Shown here: positions 16,058 through 29,789 of the stretch, piece after piece
How positions within the stretch are numbered: the stretch's first letter is position 1
How the letters are laid out: every line of letters starts with the position of its first letter
NCBI GenBank assembly: GCA_016213265.1
Contig: JACRBA010000086.1
Location: 1 to 45,511 of the forward strand
Direction of reading: 5' to 3'
Source of the DNA: Burkholderiales bacterium
GTDB lineage: Bacteria; Pseudomonadota; Gammaproteobacteria; Burkholderiales; Burkholderiaceae_C
Length of the DNA stretch: 45,511 nucleotides
Notes under the pieces: model-generated
Databases searched by the model: none
The model's input: the letters and a program-made list of their open reading frames with translations, nothing else
Told to the model about the DNA's origin: nothing
Program-made: the position numbers and the translations under genes

Positions 16058-16084
16058 GGGGTCTCCTTGTGAAGGTATGCGGGC

Positions 16085-17044
16085 TCAGTCGGCGGGCGCG
16101 TCGAACACGCGGCTGGCGCGAACATCGGCTTCCTCGATGGTCTGCAGCTCGTCGCGCCGCAGTGGACGGTCGGGCGCCGCAAACAGCCGGCTGGCGTGGC
16201 GCAGGCGCATGCGGTCCAGCGCGTTGCGCACGCTGCGGGCGTTGGCGAAGTGCGGCTGCGCGAGGCGCCGGCGCAGGTACTCGGCGAAGGCCGCCTCCGC
16301 ACCGGGCGTGAAGCGGTAGTGCAGCCCGTCGAGCATGCGCCGGGCGATGGCCTGCAGCTCCGCGGCGCTGTAGTCGGGGAACTCGATGTGGTGGGCGATG
16401 CGGCTGCTCAGCCCGGGGTTGCTGCGGAAGAAGGTCTGCATGCGGTCGGCAGAACCGGCCAGGATGACGACCAGGTCCTCGCGCTGGTTCTCCATCACCT
16501 GCAGCAGGATCTCGATGGCCTCCTGCCCGTAGTCGCGTTCGTTCTCCGGGCGGTACAGGTAGTAGGCCTCGTCGATGAACAGCACGCCGCCCATGGCCTT
16601 TCGCAGCACCTCGCGGGTCTTGGGCGCGGTGTGGCCGATGTACTGGCCCACCAGGTCGTCGCGCGTCACGGCCACCAGGTGGCCCTGGCGCACATAGCCC
16701 AGGCGGTGGAGGATCTGCGCCATGCGCATGGCCACCGTGGTCTTTCCGGTGCCGGGGTTGCCGGTGAAGCACATGTGCAGGCTGGGCTGCTGGGCCGGCA
16801 GCCCGTGCGCCAGGCGCAGCCGGTCCACCACCAGCAGGGCGGCGATGTCGCGGACGCGCTGCTTCACCGGCGCCAGGCCCACCAGGTCGTGCTCGAGTTC
16901 GTCGATGGCGGTCTGCACCTGGCTGCCGGCGAGCACCTCGCCCACGGTGGTGGGCGGCAGCGCGGGCGCCGGTGCCGCCGACGGCACGGCCGCGCCTGCC
17001 GGCGGCACCGGCGCGCCCGGGATGGCATAGAGCGGGCGTGGCAT
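16085..17044 (-). CDS. cbbX: CbbX, red-type RuBisCO activase (AAA+)
   Basis: An AAA+ hexameric motor that pulls on the C-terminus of red-type RuBisCO large subunits to release inhibitory sugar phosphates. The 319-residue protein has Walker [12 protein letters not shown], Walker [13 protein letters not shown], the pore-loop region [10 protein letters not shown] and the sensor region [16 protein letters not shown]. Family members use ribulose bisphosphate as an activator. The first 40 residues are Ala/Pro-rich and longer than usual. ATG 17044 is 11 bp after cbbS. The large subunit at 17550-19034 ends in an extended tail ([10 protein letters not shown]), the element CbbX engages. Confidence 0.96.
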   Translation of the reverse strand: MPRPLYAIPGAPVPPAGAAVPSAAPAPALPPTTVGEVLAGSQVQTAIDELEHDLVGLAPVKQRVRDIAALLVVDRLRLAHGLPAQQPSLHMCFTGNPGTGKTTVAMRMAQILHRLGYVRQGHLVAVTRDDLVGQYIGHTAPKTREVLRKAMGGVLFIDEAYYLYRPENERDYGQEAIEILLQVMENQREDLVVILAGSADRMQTFFRSNPGLSSRIAHHIEFPDYSAAELQAIARRMLDGLHYRFTPGAEAAFAEYLRRRLAQPHFANARSVRNALDRMRLRHASRLFAAPDRPLRRDELQTIEEADVRASRVFDAPAD

Positions 17045-17055
17045 GGCGGGCCCGT

Positions 17056-17490
17056 TCAGCTGCGCTCGCCTTCGGGGCGGTCGGTGGCGTAGGCGTGCAC
17101 GGTGTAGCGCATGCGGCGGCCCGGGCCCTCCTGGCGCACCAGGCCGAAGCCCGGCTCGTGCGGGGGGCGCTGCACGATGAAGCTCATGGCGATCGATTCG
17201 ACGCCGCGCCGGGCATCGAAGGCCATCAGCCGCACGTAGTGCCGGGGGAAGGTGTCGCGGCAACGGCGCATCTCGGCCACCACGCCCGCCGCGTCCTGCA
17301 GGTCGAACATCGGCATGCCGAACATCTCCCAGTAGGTGTGGCGCGGGTGGGGGTCGTCGGTGTACTCGACGCTCCACGCGTAGCCCTGGCGCAGGCCGTA
17401 CTGCACCTGGGCGTGGATCTCCGCGTCGCTGAGGTCGGGCAGGAAGCTGAACTGGCCTTGCGTGAGGCGGCCGGCGGGGTGGGTCATCAT
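17056..17490 (-). CDS. cbbS: RuBisCO small subunit, red type
   Basis: Small subunit of the L8S8 form I enzyme. The 144-residue length with an extended C-terminus ([18 protein letters not shown]), which forms the beta-hairpin of red-type small subunits, separates it from the shorter green type. Characteristic blocks are [29 protein letters not shown] and [14 protein letters not shown]. Two adjacent ATG codons (17490 and 17487) could start it. It follows cbbL by 59 bp and precedes cbbX by 11 bp. Confidence 0.96.
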   Translation of the reverse strand: MMTHPAGRLTQGQFSFLPDLSDAEIHAQVQYGLRQGYAWSVEYTDDPHPRHTYWEMFGMPMFDLQDAAGVVAEMRRCRDTFPRHYVRLMAFDARRGVESIAMSFIVQRPPHEPGFGLVRQEGPGRRMRYTVHAYATDRPEGERS

Positions 17491-17549
17491 GGTGGGGGCT
17501 TTCGGCAGGCGGGGCGGCCTTCAGGCCGTGGGAGAGCGAGGCGCGGCCT

Positions 17550-20068
<2,519 letters not shown>

Positions 20069-20078
20069 AGCGCAGGGG

Positions 20079-21800
<1,722 letters not shown>

Positions 21801-21970
21801 GCGGCCAGCATAGCGGAGCCGGTCGTGGCGAGGATGGGCATCTTTCGCAGACTTGCGAGGCCCGTGTCTGGGATCACCATCGCGCGTGGCTGTCAATGAC
21901 GTGGCGCAGGCTGCCCTTGGGTCGCGGGTGCATCTTTGCGCACTCCATCACGCGCCGGACTGGTCGGGTG

Positions 21971-21997
21971 TTCAGCGGGCTGAGCGCGGGCCGATAG
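21971..21997 (+). promoter_or_regulatory. Possible flagellar sigma-28 (FliA) promoter
   Basis: TTCA, 15 bases, then GCCGATAG. The -10 part differs from the FliA consensus GCCGATAA at one base, while the -35 part matches TAAA only in two positions. It lies 64 bp upstream of the chemoreceptor start, and chemoreceptor genes are usual FliA targets. The other 230 bases of the region between the kinase and this gene show nothing else recognisable. Confidence 0.45.
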
Positions 21998-22061
21998 CCG
22001 ATGTCAATGCGCGGGAGCGGGCGGTTCGCCTGGCACCGACGTATCCATACCGGAGGATAGG

Positions 22062-23621
22062 ATGTTCCAGAACCTGAGCTTCAAGCGGAAGATCGGCACG
22101 CTCGTGGGCGTGGCGGTGCTCGGCATGGCGGTGGTGACCACCGTGTCGTTCTTCCAGCTGCGCGACCGCATCGTGCAGGGCCGCACCGACCGGCTGGTGA
22201 CCGCCGTCACCTCGGCCCACTCCATCGTGGCGGCGTTCCAGGAAAAGGCCGCGGCCGGCGCCATGCCGGTGGACGAGGCGCAGAAGGCGGCCAAGGACGC
22301 GCTGCGCGTGGCCCGCTATGGCGAGGGCCGCCAGGACTACCTCTACATCTGGACGGCCGAAGGCGCGGGCCTCATGCACCCCATCAAGCCCGAGTGGGAC
22401 GGCCAGCCGATGATCGGCAAGGTGAAGGACCTGGACGGCATGGACATCGTGCAGGCGCTCGTCACGGCGGTGGGCAAGAACCCCGAAGGCGCCTTCGTGC
22501 CGACGCAGTTCCCGCGGCCTGGCCAGAAGGAGCCGGTGCCCAAGCTGCAGTACGTGCAGTCCGTCAAGGGCTGGGGCTGGATCGTCGGATCCGGGGTCTA
22601 CATGGACGACGTGGACGCCGAGGTGCGCGCCGCGCTGTGGCGCACGCTGGCCATCACCGTGGCGGTGCTGGGCACCATCGGCACGCTGGGCGTGGTGGTG
22701 GCGCGCAGCGTGCTGCGCCAGATCGGCGGCGACCCGGCGGACGCCCTGCAGGTGATGAACCGCGTGGCCAAGGGCGACCTCTCCGTGAACCTGGGCGCGC
22801 ATGCCCGGGGCAGCCTGCTGGCGGGCCTGGACGAGATGATCGCCTCGCTGCGCGGCACCGTGGCGCAGGTGCGCCGCTCCACCGATTCCATCGCCACCGC
22901 GTCCAGCCAGATCGCCGAAGGCAACCACGACCTCTCGTCGCGCACGGAGCAGACGGCGTCCAACCTGCAGCAGACGGCCGCCTCGATGGAGGAGCTGACC
23001 GGCACGGTGAACCAGACCTCGGCCTCGGCCCGCCAGGCCAACGAACTGGCGGCGTCGGCCTCGGAAGCGGCCGAGCGCGGCGGCCGCGTGGTCACCGAGG
23101 TGGTGGCCACCATGGAGGAGATCAACCAGAGCTCGCGCCGCATCGAGGACATCATCGGCGTGATCGACGGCATCGCCTTCCAGACCAACATCCTGGCGCT
23201 GAACGCCGCGGTGGAAGCCGCGCGCGCCGGCGAGCAGGGCCGCGGCTTCGCGGTGGTGGCGGGTGAGGTGCGCAGCCTGGCGCAGCGCTCGGCCAACGCC
23301 GCCAAGGAGATCAAGACCCTGATCGCCGCGTCGGTGGAGCGGGTGCAGTCGGGCACGCAGCTGGTGGGCAGTGCCGGCACGGCCATGGCCGACATCGTGC
23401 AGCGCGTGCGCCACGTGAGCGGCATCATCAACGAGATCACCCATGCGGCCGGCGAGCAGTCGCAGGGCATCGGCCAGGTCAATGCCGCGGTGACCAACCT
23501 CGACCAGATGACCCAGCAGAACGCCGCCCTGGTGGAGGAATCGGCCGCCGCTGCCGAGAGCCTGCGCGAGCAGGCCCAGCGCCTGGCGGATGTGGTGCAG
23601 GTGTTCCGGATCGAGGGCTGA
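22062..23621 (+). CDS. Methyl-accepting chemotaxis protein with single Cache domain
   Basis: A 519-residue inner-membrane chemoreceptor. TM1 is at about residues 10-31 ([21 protein letters not shown]); a periplasmic sCache_2 domain follows at 35-185 with [13 protein letters not shown] and [17 protein letters not shown]2 is at about 190-213; then HAMP and a signalling domain with the invariant hairpin tip [20 protein letters not shown] and [18 protein letters not shown]. There is no C-terminal NWETF-like tail for CheR/CheB docking. sCache_2 receptors often sense small organic acids such as C2-C4 carboxylates, which is only a possibility here. GGAGGA at 22051-22056 precedes ATG 22062. Confidence 0.95.
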   Translation: MFQNLSFKRKIGTLVGVAVLGMAVVTTVSFFQLRDRIVQGRTDRLVTAVTSAHSIVAAFQEKAAAGAMPVDEAQKAAKDALRVARYGEGRQDYLYIWTAEGAGLMHPIKPEWDGQPMIGKVKDLDGMDIVQALVTAVGKNPEGAFVPTQFPRPGQKEPVPKLQYVQSVKGWGWIVGSGVYMDDVDAEVRAALWRTLAITVAVLGTIGTLGVVVARSVLRQIGGDPADALQVMNRVAKGDLSVNLGAHARGSLLAGLDEMIASLRGTVAQVRRSTDSIATASSQIAEGNHDLSSRTEQTASNLQQTAASMEELTGTVNQTSASARQANELAASASEAAERGGRVVTEVVATMEEINQSSRRIEDIIGVIDGIAFQTNILALNAAVEAARAGEQGRGFAVVAGEVRSLAQRSANAAKEIKTLIAASVERVQSGTQLVGSAGTAMADIVQRVRHVSGIINEITHAAGEQSQGIGQVNAAVTNLDQMTQQNAALVEESAAAAESLREQAQRLADVVQVFRIEG

Positions 23622-23647
23622 GGCGCGGCCGCCTGCTCCCCCGCCGC

Positions 23648-24823
23648 TCAGCGCGTGGGGCGGTGGACAGGCACCGCGATGCCCGTCGCCTCGCGTTCGA
23701 TGCCAAGGAACCCCTCCACCGTGTAGAGCATCCGCCCGGCCGCATCGATGTCCCGCACCTTGGTTGCGTTGTCCCAGGGGTTGCGGTCGGTCATGGTCTT
23801 CAGGTCGTGCACCTGCCACGACCCGTCCGGCTGGCGGTCCCAGGCCACGGCGGCGAACTCGTCCGGGCGGAGCTGGGGTTTGCGGTCCTCGCAGTAGCCG
23901 GCGATCACGCTGTCCGGGCTGATCGCCATGGCGACGCAGCGCAGGAAGCCGGGCAGCATGGGCAGGTGCTGCGGCATGCGTCGGCCGAGCGCCGGTGACC
24001 AGTAGAACGCATGCCCGTGGCCGAGCGGCTGGCCGTCCGGGCCGGTCGCGTCCTGCATGCCCACCACCTCGTCGCGGTCGTTGACGTCCAGCACGCGCGT
24101 GGCGGGCGCGAACGCCTTGACACCCGTCCGGGGGGACCAGAAGAAGCCGGCCGTCGAGCCCACCGGCGTGACGCCGTCGAACTCCAGTTCACCCACCACA
24201 TGGCCCTGGCCGTTGATGGCCTGCGCCCGCATGACCTGTACGTCGCGCGGCTTGGGCAGCACCTTCAGCGTGCCATCGGCCGACCAGACCACCGAGTATC
24301 CCGGTGCACCGGGCAGGGCGTAGTCGCGAACCATGCCCGCCACCTGTCCGGCGTCGTTGATCGCGACGGCATAGGTCCACGCTTCCGGGCGGTCGAGCCC
24401 CGCAGCCAGGTCGACCACACCGCCGGTGGCGGGCCACAGCACCGCCCGGCCCGGCGCCGTGTCGCTGAGCTGCCATCCCACCGCGCTGCCGGCCTCGTTG
24501 ACGTCCACCGCCGTGCCGCGGGTGTACAGCGGGGAACTCAGCGGCAGGAAGGTGTAGCCGCCCTCCTGCGTGGCACGTATCGGCATGCCGGCCGTGCGAT
24601 GCTGGCCGACGATGACGCCCGACGAGTTCATGCGGCTGGGCACCACGTCCGGGTCACGCGAGAGCTCGACCAGGCGGTACTCGCTCGCCACTTGGCCGGC
24701 AGGCTGCGGCTGAGCGGCGGCAGAGCCGGCGAGAAGTGCCGCGGCCAGGCCGAGGCCACGACCGACGAGGGCGCGGCCATGGCGGCGATTTGCCGCCGCA
24801 TCCGGGGCTGGGAGGTGTGGCAT
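23648..24823 (-). CDS. Secreted HAF-repeat protein
   Basis: A 391-residue exported protein. ATG 24823 (MPHLPAPDAAANRR) is followed by a long n-region and a hydrophobic segment LVGRGLGLAAALLAGSAAAQ, a plausible signal peptide with cleavage after AAAQ or so. The body has at least five copies of a motif of the form (V/I)N-x-x-G-x-x-(V/A)G, for example AINDAGQVAG, AINGQGHVVG, DVNEAGSAVG and DVNDRDEVVG. This is the 'HAF' extracellular repeat, thought to build a beta-propeller-like domain. The function is unknown. It is convergent with the chemoreceptor gene. Confidence 0.8.
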   Translation of the reverse strand: MPHLPAPDAAANRRHGRALVGRGLGLAAALLAGSAAAQPQPAGQVASEYRLVELSRDPDVVPSRMNSSGVIVGQHRTAGMPIRATQEGGYTFLPLSSPLYTRGTAVDVNEAGSAVGWQLSDTAPGRAVLWPATGGVVDLAAGLDRPEAWTYAVAINDAGQVAGMVRDYALPGAPGYSVVWSADGTLKVLPKPRDVQVMRAQAINGQGHVVGELEFDGVTPVGSTAGFFWSPRTGVKAFAPATRVLDVNDRDEVVGMQDATGPDGQPLGHGHAFYWSPALGRRMPQHLPMLPGFLRCVAMAISPDSVIAGYCEDRKPQLRPDEFAAVAWDRQPDGSWQVHDLKTMTDRNPWDNATKVRDIDAAGRMLYTVEGFLGIEREATGIAVPVHRPTR

Positions 24824-24861
24824 GTGGGCTTCCCGGGGTGGAAATGGACATGCTACGCGGG

Positions 24862-24923
24862 CCCATGGGCGAGCAGGCCGTGGCCCTGGCCAAGGCGGTG
24901 CAGTACCAGAGCGCCGGCACGGT
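24862..24923 (+). pseudogene. Relic fragment of a biotin carboxylase gene
   Basis: About 20 codons here read GPMGEQAVALAKAVQYQSAG followed by TV, which matches the MGEQAVALAKAVxYxSAGTVEF segment of acyl-CoA carboxylase alpha subunits (PccA and AccC types) nearly residue for residue. Sequence on either side does not continue the match. The piece lies between the divergent HAF-repeat and Asp-box genes and carries no start signal of its own. Read as the leftover of a deleted gene. The remainder of the 24824-25038 gap shows only the ribosome site of the next gene. Confidence 0.6.
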
Positions 24924-25038
24924 GGCGAACGCGGCGGTTGAAGGCGTCGCGGCCTCACCCAATGGCGGAGTGATCTGGTCGCCGGGTCACACGGCCGACT
25001 TGTTGGTCGCCTACCTTGGCTCGCCTAGGGAGGAGAGC

Positions 25039-26322
25039 ATGCAAAGGATTGTCGGGCTCGTCATGATGTGCGCGGTTGCCTGGGCTGCGCACGCAACTGA
25101 TCTGAATTGGTCGGAGCCGGTCTTCGACGGCCGGCTGCAAACCGCCGGCGGCAAGGGCGGCATTCCGCATGTGGAGATCCGCCTGCCGGACGGCACTTGG
25201 CGCATCGTCGGGAGTCGGCAGGAAAGCTTGCCGGGCCGCAAGCGCGTCGTCGCCGTGTCGTCGGACGATGGGGGGGCCAGTTGGGTCGATCTGGCCACTA
25301 TCGTCGAAGATGGCACCGACCACCTGGATTTGGGTGATGGCACGATGTTCTACGACACCGTGTCGCAGCCGCCCGTGCTCTTGTACGTCTACCGGCGCCA
25401 TGTGGTGCCACCGAGCGGTGCGCAGCGGTACTACTCCATCCGTGTCAGCGCCAGCCTTGACCATGGAGCGACCTGGTTCCACCACTCCATCGTTCATGAG
25501 ATTCGTCCGCCTTCGAGTCGCGTGACCACTGGCCTGTGGACGCCCAGCTTGTTCCGCACCCTTGGCCCGACCGGCATGCTGCAGTGCGTGTTCGATGATG
25601 GCGATCGTCCGGACGCCTTGACGCCTCCGGGCAACGTGAATCAAGGGCAGTGGAGCTACGTTCGCCGCTGGGACGAGGCCCAGAAGGCATGGATACCTCG
25701 CAGCCTCGCTGCGCAGTCACCTGACGGCCGGATATCGGCTGAAGCTGCCAGGACTGTGCTGCGCCTTGGCACGCCCGGACACCTCTGGAGCCCGGTGGAA
25801 AGCAGTGTCGGGCAGGCGCCGCATCGCGCGCTGGCGATCCGGTTCACGGAGAGCTGGAACAGCGGCGCATCGTGGAGCCTCACGCGAACGGCGGATGCGG
25901 GTTGGACGGACATCGGGCAGGAAGCGGGCCCCTTCCTGCACGCCAAGCCGCCCGAAGTCCCCGGCTATCCAGGTCTTCACTACGACTGGTCATGGCCACT
26001 GGCCGTTCGGTTGCCGGTGACGCCGTTGAGCCATGACGGCATGGTGGTGGTCGTCTTTCGCTCCGACGAGGACCTGCCACCCCATGAGGCACCTTCTGTC
26101 ACAGGCGGCGGTGGTGGCAACACCACCACGGTGGACAAGAAGCTGTTTTCCCTGTTCAGCGAGGATCTTGCGCTCACCTGGCACAAGGCCCGCGTGAGCC
26201 ATGACCTCATCCTGGACCACGGCGTCGTGGCCTTGCATGACGGGTCCGTGCTGATCGGCTATTCGGCCAAGGGATACGTTCCTCGCCGCTATGTGGTGCG
26301 GCGGGGCACCCTGAGCCGGTGA
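25039..26322 (+). CDS. Secreted sialidase-like (Asp-box) protein
   Basis: A 427-residue exported protein with signal peptide MQRIVGLVMMCAVAWAAHA. Four Asp-box motifs (S-x-D-x-G-x-x-W type) are visible: SSDDGGASWV, SLDHGATWF, TESWNSGASW and SEDLALTWHK, spaced across the length, as in a six-bladed beta-propeller of the sialidase/neuraminidase superfamily. The Arg triad of true sialidases could not be assigned, so it may hydrolyse another glycan or only bind one. GGGAGGAG (25028-25035) precedes ATG 25039. Codon use is less GC-biased than in the neighbours, hinting at more recent acquisition. Confidence 0.7.
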   Translation: MQRIVGLVMMCAVAWAAHATDLNWSEPVFDGRLQTAGGKGGIPHVEIRLPDGTWRIVGSRQESLPGRKRVVAVSSDDGGASWVDLATIVEDGTDHLDLGDGTMFYDTVSQPPVLLYVYRRHVVPPSGAQRYYSIRVSASLDHGATWFHHSIVHEIRPPSSRVTTGLWTPSLFRTLGPTGMLQCVFDDGDRPDALTPPGNVNQGQWSYVRRWDEAQKAWIPRSLAAQSPDGRISAEAARTVLRLGTPGHLWSPVESSVGQAPHRALAIRFTESWNSGASWSLTRTADAGWTDIGQEAGPFLHAKPPEVPGYPGLHYDWSWPLAVRLPVTPLSHDGMVVVVFRSDEDLPPHEAPSVTGGGGGNTTTVDKKLFSLFSEDLALTWHKARVSHDLILDHGVVALHDGSVLIGYSAKGYVPRRYVVRRGTLSR

Positions 26323-26353
26323 CACGGCGTCGCACGACGGTGCGCGGTGGCGT

Positions 26354-27295
26354 CTACTGCCGGCTCAGCGCGGCCGCCAGGGCGAGCAGGTAGGCGGTGT
26401 CCGGCGCCTCGGTGGCCAGGGGCGCTTCGCCGGGCAGGGGCGGCCACTCCCACTCGATGCCGAAGTCGGCCGCAAGCCGTCGGTTGCTTGGCGAGAGGTC
26501 GTTGCGCAGGCGGGCGCGCTCCTGGCTGCCCAGCAGGTGGCGCTGCAGTGGCCAGCCGGATTGGCTGAGCGCGCGCCCCGCGCGAAGCAGCGGCTCCATC
26601 TCGCAGGCCTCCCGCTGGCGATGCAGGTGGTTGAGCACCAGCGCCAGCCGCATGTCGCACGAGGCGTTGGTGCGCGGCGCCTGCACGCCGCCCAGGTCCA
26701 TGCCGCTGGCACGCTCGAACACGCGCACGATGCCTGCCTGGCGCACGGCATCGGCATCGAAGTCGATGGCGTGGATGCGGGCCGGCAGGGCCGCCCAGCG
26801 CTCGAGCAGGGTGTGGTAGTCGAGCCGCGCACGGGTGGCGGGTGCGCGCAGGAAGCTCAGCAGTGGCCGTGCCTCGCGGCGCGCGGACTCACGGACGAAC
26901 TGGTTGAACAGCGACTCGACGTAGAGATCCTGCCGCCGCAGGAAGCACACGACGGTGATGTCGAAATCGGCCGCGCGGGCCGCGAAGAAGCGGCTCACCG
27001 ACGGGTCCGGCTCGGACAGGCCCTCCTCGCTGATCAGGAGGGTGTGGGCCTGGCTCGCCTCGAATTCGTCCAGCAGGACGCGCCATTCGGCGGCCTGCTG
27101 CGCCGCGTCGCCGGAGGCGGCGGCCTGGTAGACCGAGCAGTGCTTGGGCAGGTCGGGCCAGGGAGCACGCGCCGTGATGGGGTAGCACACGCCCTGTCCC
27201 CGGAGACGGTCGCGCTGGGCCTCGAACACACCCTGCAGCGCGCTGGTGCCGGTCTTGTGGGTGCCGATGTGCAGAACGAGCTGGGGGCGGGCCAT
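26354..27295 (-). CDS. Sulfotransferase-like P-loop protein
   Basis: A 313-residue cytoplasmic protein beginning MARPQLVLHIGTHKTGTSAL, the 5'-phosphosulfate-binding loop of sulfotransferases at residues 7-20. ITVVCFLRRQDLYVESLFNQ at about 113-132 corresponds to the 3'-phosphate-binding region. It starts 4 bp after the stop of the GlfT2-like gene, so the two are one transcription unit, and a role in modifying a surface glycan is a reasonable inference. The acceptor is unknown. Confidence 0.75.
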   Translation of the reverse strand: MARPQLVLHIGTHKTGTSALQGVFEAQRDRLRGQGVCYPITARAPWPDLPKHCSVYQAAASGDAAQQAAEWRVLLDEFEASQAHTLLISEEGLSEPDPSVSRFFAARAADFDITVVCFLRRQDLYVESLFNQFVRESARREARPLLSFLRAPATRARLDYHTLLERWAALPARIHAIDFDADAVRQAGIVRVFERASGMDLGGVQAPRTNASCDMRLALVLNHLHRQREACEMEPLLRAGRALSQSGWPLQRHLLGSQERARLRNDLSPSNRRLAADFGIEWEWPPLPGEAPLATEAPDTAYLLALAAALSRQ

Positions 27296-27299
27296 GGGC

Positions 27300-29606
27300 T
27301 CAGGTGCGGTAGCGGCGCCCTTCGGCGCGGCCGTAGCGGCGGTAGTGGGTGACGGGGTCGACGCCGGTGCGGGCGACGTCCTGGTTCAGCGCCAGGTACT
27401 GGGCGGGGTCGAAGTCGGCCGGCAGCGGCGTGGCGGGGGGCGCCGCGCGGCGAGGGCGGTGGCCGGGTGCGGCGGTGACGCGCGCCAGGGCATCGCCCAG
27501 CCGGCGGGCCAGCCGGTGCAGTGCGCTGGCACCGCGCGCGGGCGGACGCGGGCCCGCGGGCGCACCGGCCTGGGCGCGCCGCAGCCGGGCCAGTTCGGCC
27601 AGGTCGCGCTCCAGGCGTTGGCGCAGTTCGCGCACGGGCACGGCGGCGGGCGCGGCGGTGTCGCCTGGCGGCGTGGCCGGCTCCTCGGGCGGCCGGGCGC
27701 GCAGCCGGAAGGGCGCGTCCAGCAGCAGCCGCGTGCGGCCGGCCTGGCGCTCGGCCACCTGCGCCCAGAACGCCGGTCGGCCCGAGTCCTGCAGGCGCGC
27801 CACCCAGTGGGCCTGCAGGGCATCGAACCGCTGCACGAACTCGGCCAGGCGGTCGAGGTAGCGCTGCATGGCGGCCAGGCGCTGCGCCGGTGCCACGGCG
27901 GGCAGGGCGCGGGCGCTGCGTGCGCCGTGGTTCACCAGCACGGTGGCGCGGCGCGGCGCGTGGGGGTCGGGCATGCCCGGGTAGAGGAAGGGCCGTACCG
28001 TCGGGAAGGGCCGTACGGCCAGGTCGTCGGGCGGGCCGCCCTGCAGCAGGCGCTCGAAGTCCGCGGCGGACAGCGGCTCCATGGCCGGGCCCGCCACCTG
28101 GGGCAGCACGCGCCGGTAGTGCGCGTCGAAGGCCGGTGTCAGCAGCTCGCCGTCGGTGTCGCACAGGGCGTCGAGCACGGCCTGGTACAGGGCGATGCCG
28201 GCCAGGTCGTCGATGGCCGCATGCTCGGCCAGGCGGCGCTCGAACCAGGCCGCCAGGGCATCGGGCCGCGGCGCCGCGTAGGTGAGGTTGATGAGCACGC
28301 CGTGCAGGATGGCCTGGTACTCCTGGGCGTGGCTGTGGCCGGGTTCGTGCCAGGCCGCGAGGTGGGGCAGCGTGACCACCGGCAGCCCGGCGGCGCGGGC
28401 GCGCAGCGAGTACTCGATGTCGTCGCCACGCAGGAAGAAGGCGGCGGGCAGGCCGAGCCGGCGCACGGCCGACAGCGGCAGGCCGAAGAAGATGAAGGTG
28501 GTGTACTCGCAGCGGTTCAGCGGGGCGAAGGCGTCCAGGTGCTCGAAGCCGTCGAGCGCCAGGCCGTGCCTGTGCAGCGTGGGCGAGAGGTGGCGCTCGG
28601 GCGGCGGTCCGCCCGCGTCCAAGGCGCCGGTGGCGGGCGAGCGGCCCCAGTGGCCGCCGTCCTCCCACACCCGGGTGGGCGCACTCTTCATCAGCACGGG
28701 CAGGCTGCACACATGGTCGCCGCGGCGCAGGGCGGCGTGCATCCAGTAGCGCGACAGCGATTCCATCGACAGCAGCAGGTCGTCGTCGAGGATGAGCACC
28801 TCGTCGGGCACGGCGGCGCCGGCCGCCTCGTCGCGCGCCACGCCCTGCAGGAAGCGGTGCAGCAGGTGGCTGGCGTTGCCGCCGCCGCCCAGGTTGGGGC
28901 CGGTGTGCACCTGCAGCGCCAGGCCGAGCGCCGCGGCGTCGTGCCAGTGGGCCTCGGCGTCCGCGCTGGTGTCCAGCACGTGGAAGCGGGTGCGGCGGAG
29001 CAGGGCCTCGTGCCAGGGGTCGTGCTGGGCGCCGTCGGCCAGGCGCTCCAGCTGGGCGCGCAGGTCGGCGCTGCGGCCCCAGGTGCGCATCAGCACCGCC
29101 AGGCCAGCCTGCGGGCGCGGCGCGGTGCGGGTGCACCAGGCGGCCTCGTGCAGCCGGGCGCCGTCGATGGCGTCCAGGTGCCAGAACAGCCGGGTGGCGG
29201 GCGGCAGGGCCGACAGCGGGCCGAGCGGCAGCACATGGCGGCTGCGTTCGGAGGCGTCGAGGGTGCGCTGCTGCACGCACACCGGTGGCCGGCCCGGCGC
29301 CGCGCCCATCACCCGCACCCGCAGGTGGCCCTGCGCCTCGATCACCAGGCCCAGCTCGCCGGCGTGCGTCAGCTGGGCCCAGGGCTCGGCGTAGAAGCTC
29401 TGGCGCAGCGTGCCGCCGCCCAGCCAATCGTCGGCCCGCAGGTCGATCCAGGGCGCATACGGCGGCCAGCCCACGCCCTCGCTGGCCGCCAGGTACAGCG
29501 CGGGCGCGCCGATGAGCGAGCGGTCCAGCGCCTGCAGGCGGTACCAGGGGCCGCGGTCGTCGCGGTGCCAGGCGGGCAGGGCGGAAGGCAGGGCGTCCAG
29601 GGGCAT
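27300..29606 (-). CDS. GlfT2-like galactofuranosyltransferase (GT2 family)
   Basis: A 768-residue glycosyltransferase. Residues 1-160 form a beta-rich N-terminal domain as in mycobacterial GlfT2. The GT-A domain includes the metal-binding DDD in EVLILDDDLLLSMESL, then EYTTFIFFGLPLSAVRRLGL and FLRGDDIEYSLRARAAG with the catalytic Asp/Glu, and LPHLAAWHEPGHSHAQEYQ carrying the His ligand. After an Ala/Arg/Pro-rich stretch, the C-terminus has a DPAQYLALNQDVARTGVDP module seen at the ends of other surface-glycan enzymes. ATG 29606 is preferred; a GTG at 29684 would add 26 unlikely residues. The partner gene for UDP-galactofuranose supply, glf, lies at 32231. Confidence 0.8.
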   Translation of the reverse strand: MPLDALPSALPAWHRDDRGPWYRLQALDRSLIGAPALYLAASEGVGWPPYAPWIDLRADDWLGGGTLRQSFYAEPWAQLTHAGELGLVIEAQGHLRVRVMGAAPGRPPVCVQQRTLDASERSRHVLPLGPLSALPPATRLFWHLDAIDGARLHEAAWCTRTAPRPQAGLAVLMRTWGRSADLRAQLERLADGAQHDPWHEALLRRTRFHVLDTSADAEAHWHDAAALGLALQVHTGPNLGGGGNASHLLHRFLQGVARDEAAGAAVPDEVLILDDDLLLSMESLSRYWMHAALRRGDHVCSLPVLMKSAPTRVWEDGGHWGRSPATGALDAGGPPPERHLSPTLHRHGLALDGFEHLDAFAPLNRCEYTTFIFFGLPLSAVRRLGLPAAFFLRGDDIEYSLRARAAGLPVVTLPHLAAWHEPGHSHAQEYQAILHGVLINLTYAAPRPDALAAWFERRLAEHAAIDDLAGIALYQAVLDALCDTDGELLTPAFDAHYRRVLPQVAGPAMEPLSAADFERLLQGGPPDDLAVRPFPTVRPFLYPGMPDPHAPRRATVLVNHGARSARALPAVAPAQRLAAMQRYLDRLAEFVQRFDALQAHWVARLQDSGRPAFWAQVAERQAGRTRLLLDAPFRLRARPPEEPATPPGDTAAPAAVPVRELRQRLERDLAELARLRRAQAGAPAGPRPPARGASALHRLARRLGDALARVTAAPGHRPRRAAPPATPLPADFDPAQYLALNQDVARTGVDPVTHYRRYGRAEGRRYRT

Positions 29607-29789
29607 GGCGGTCGGCGCGGCGGGCGGCCAGAAGGGGCACCCGGCGATGGTGGCGCGCGTGCATGACGGTCGCCCCGCCGGCACTGGCCCGAACGGCCTG
29701 CCTCCGCGTCATGCCGGCGTCATGCCCGGGTCACGCCGGGGGCCTAACCTGCTGCGTCCTGCCTCCACGGCCTTTCGCGCCCCCTGCCT

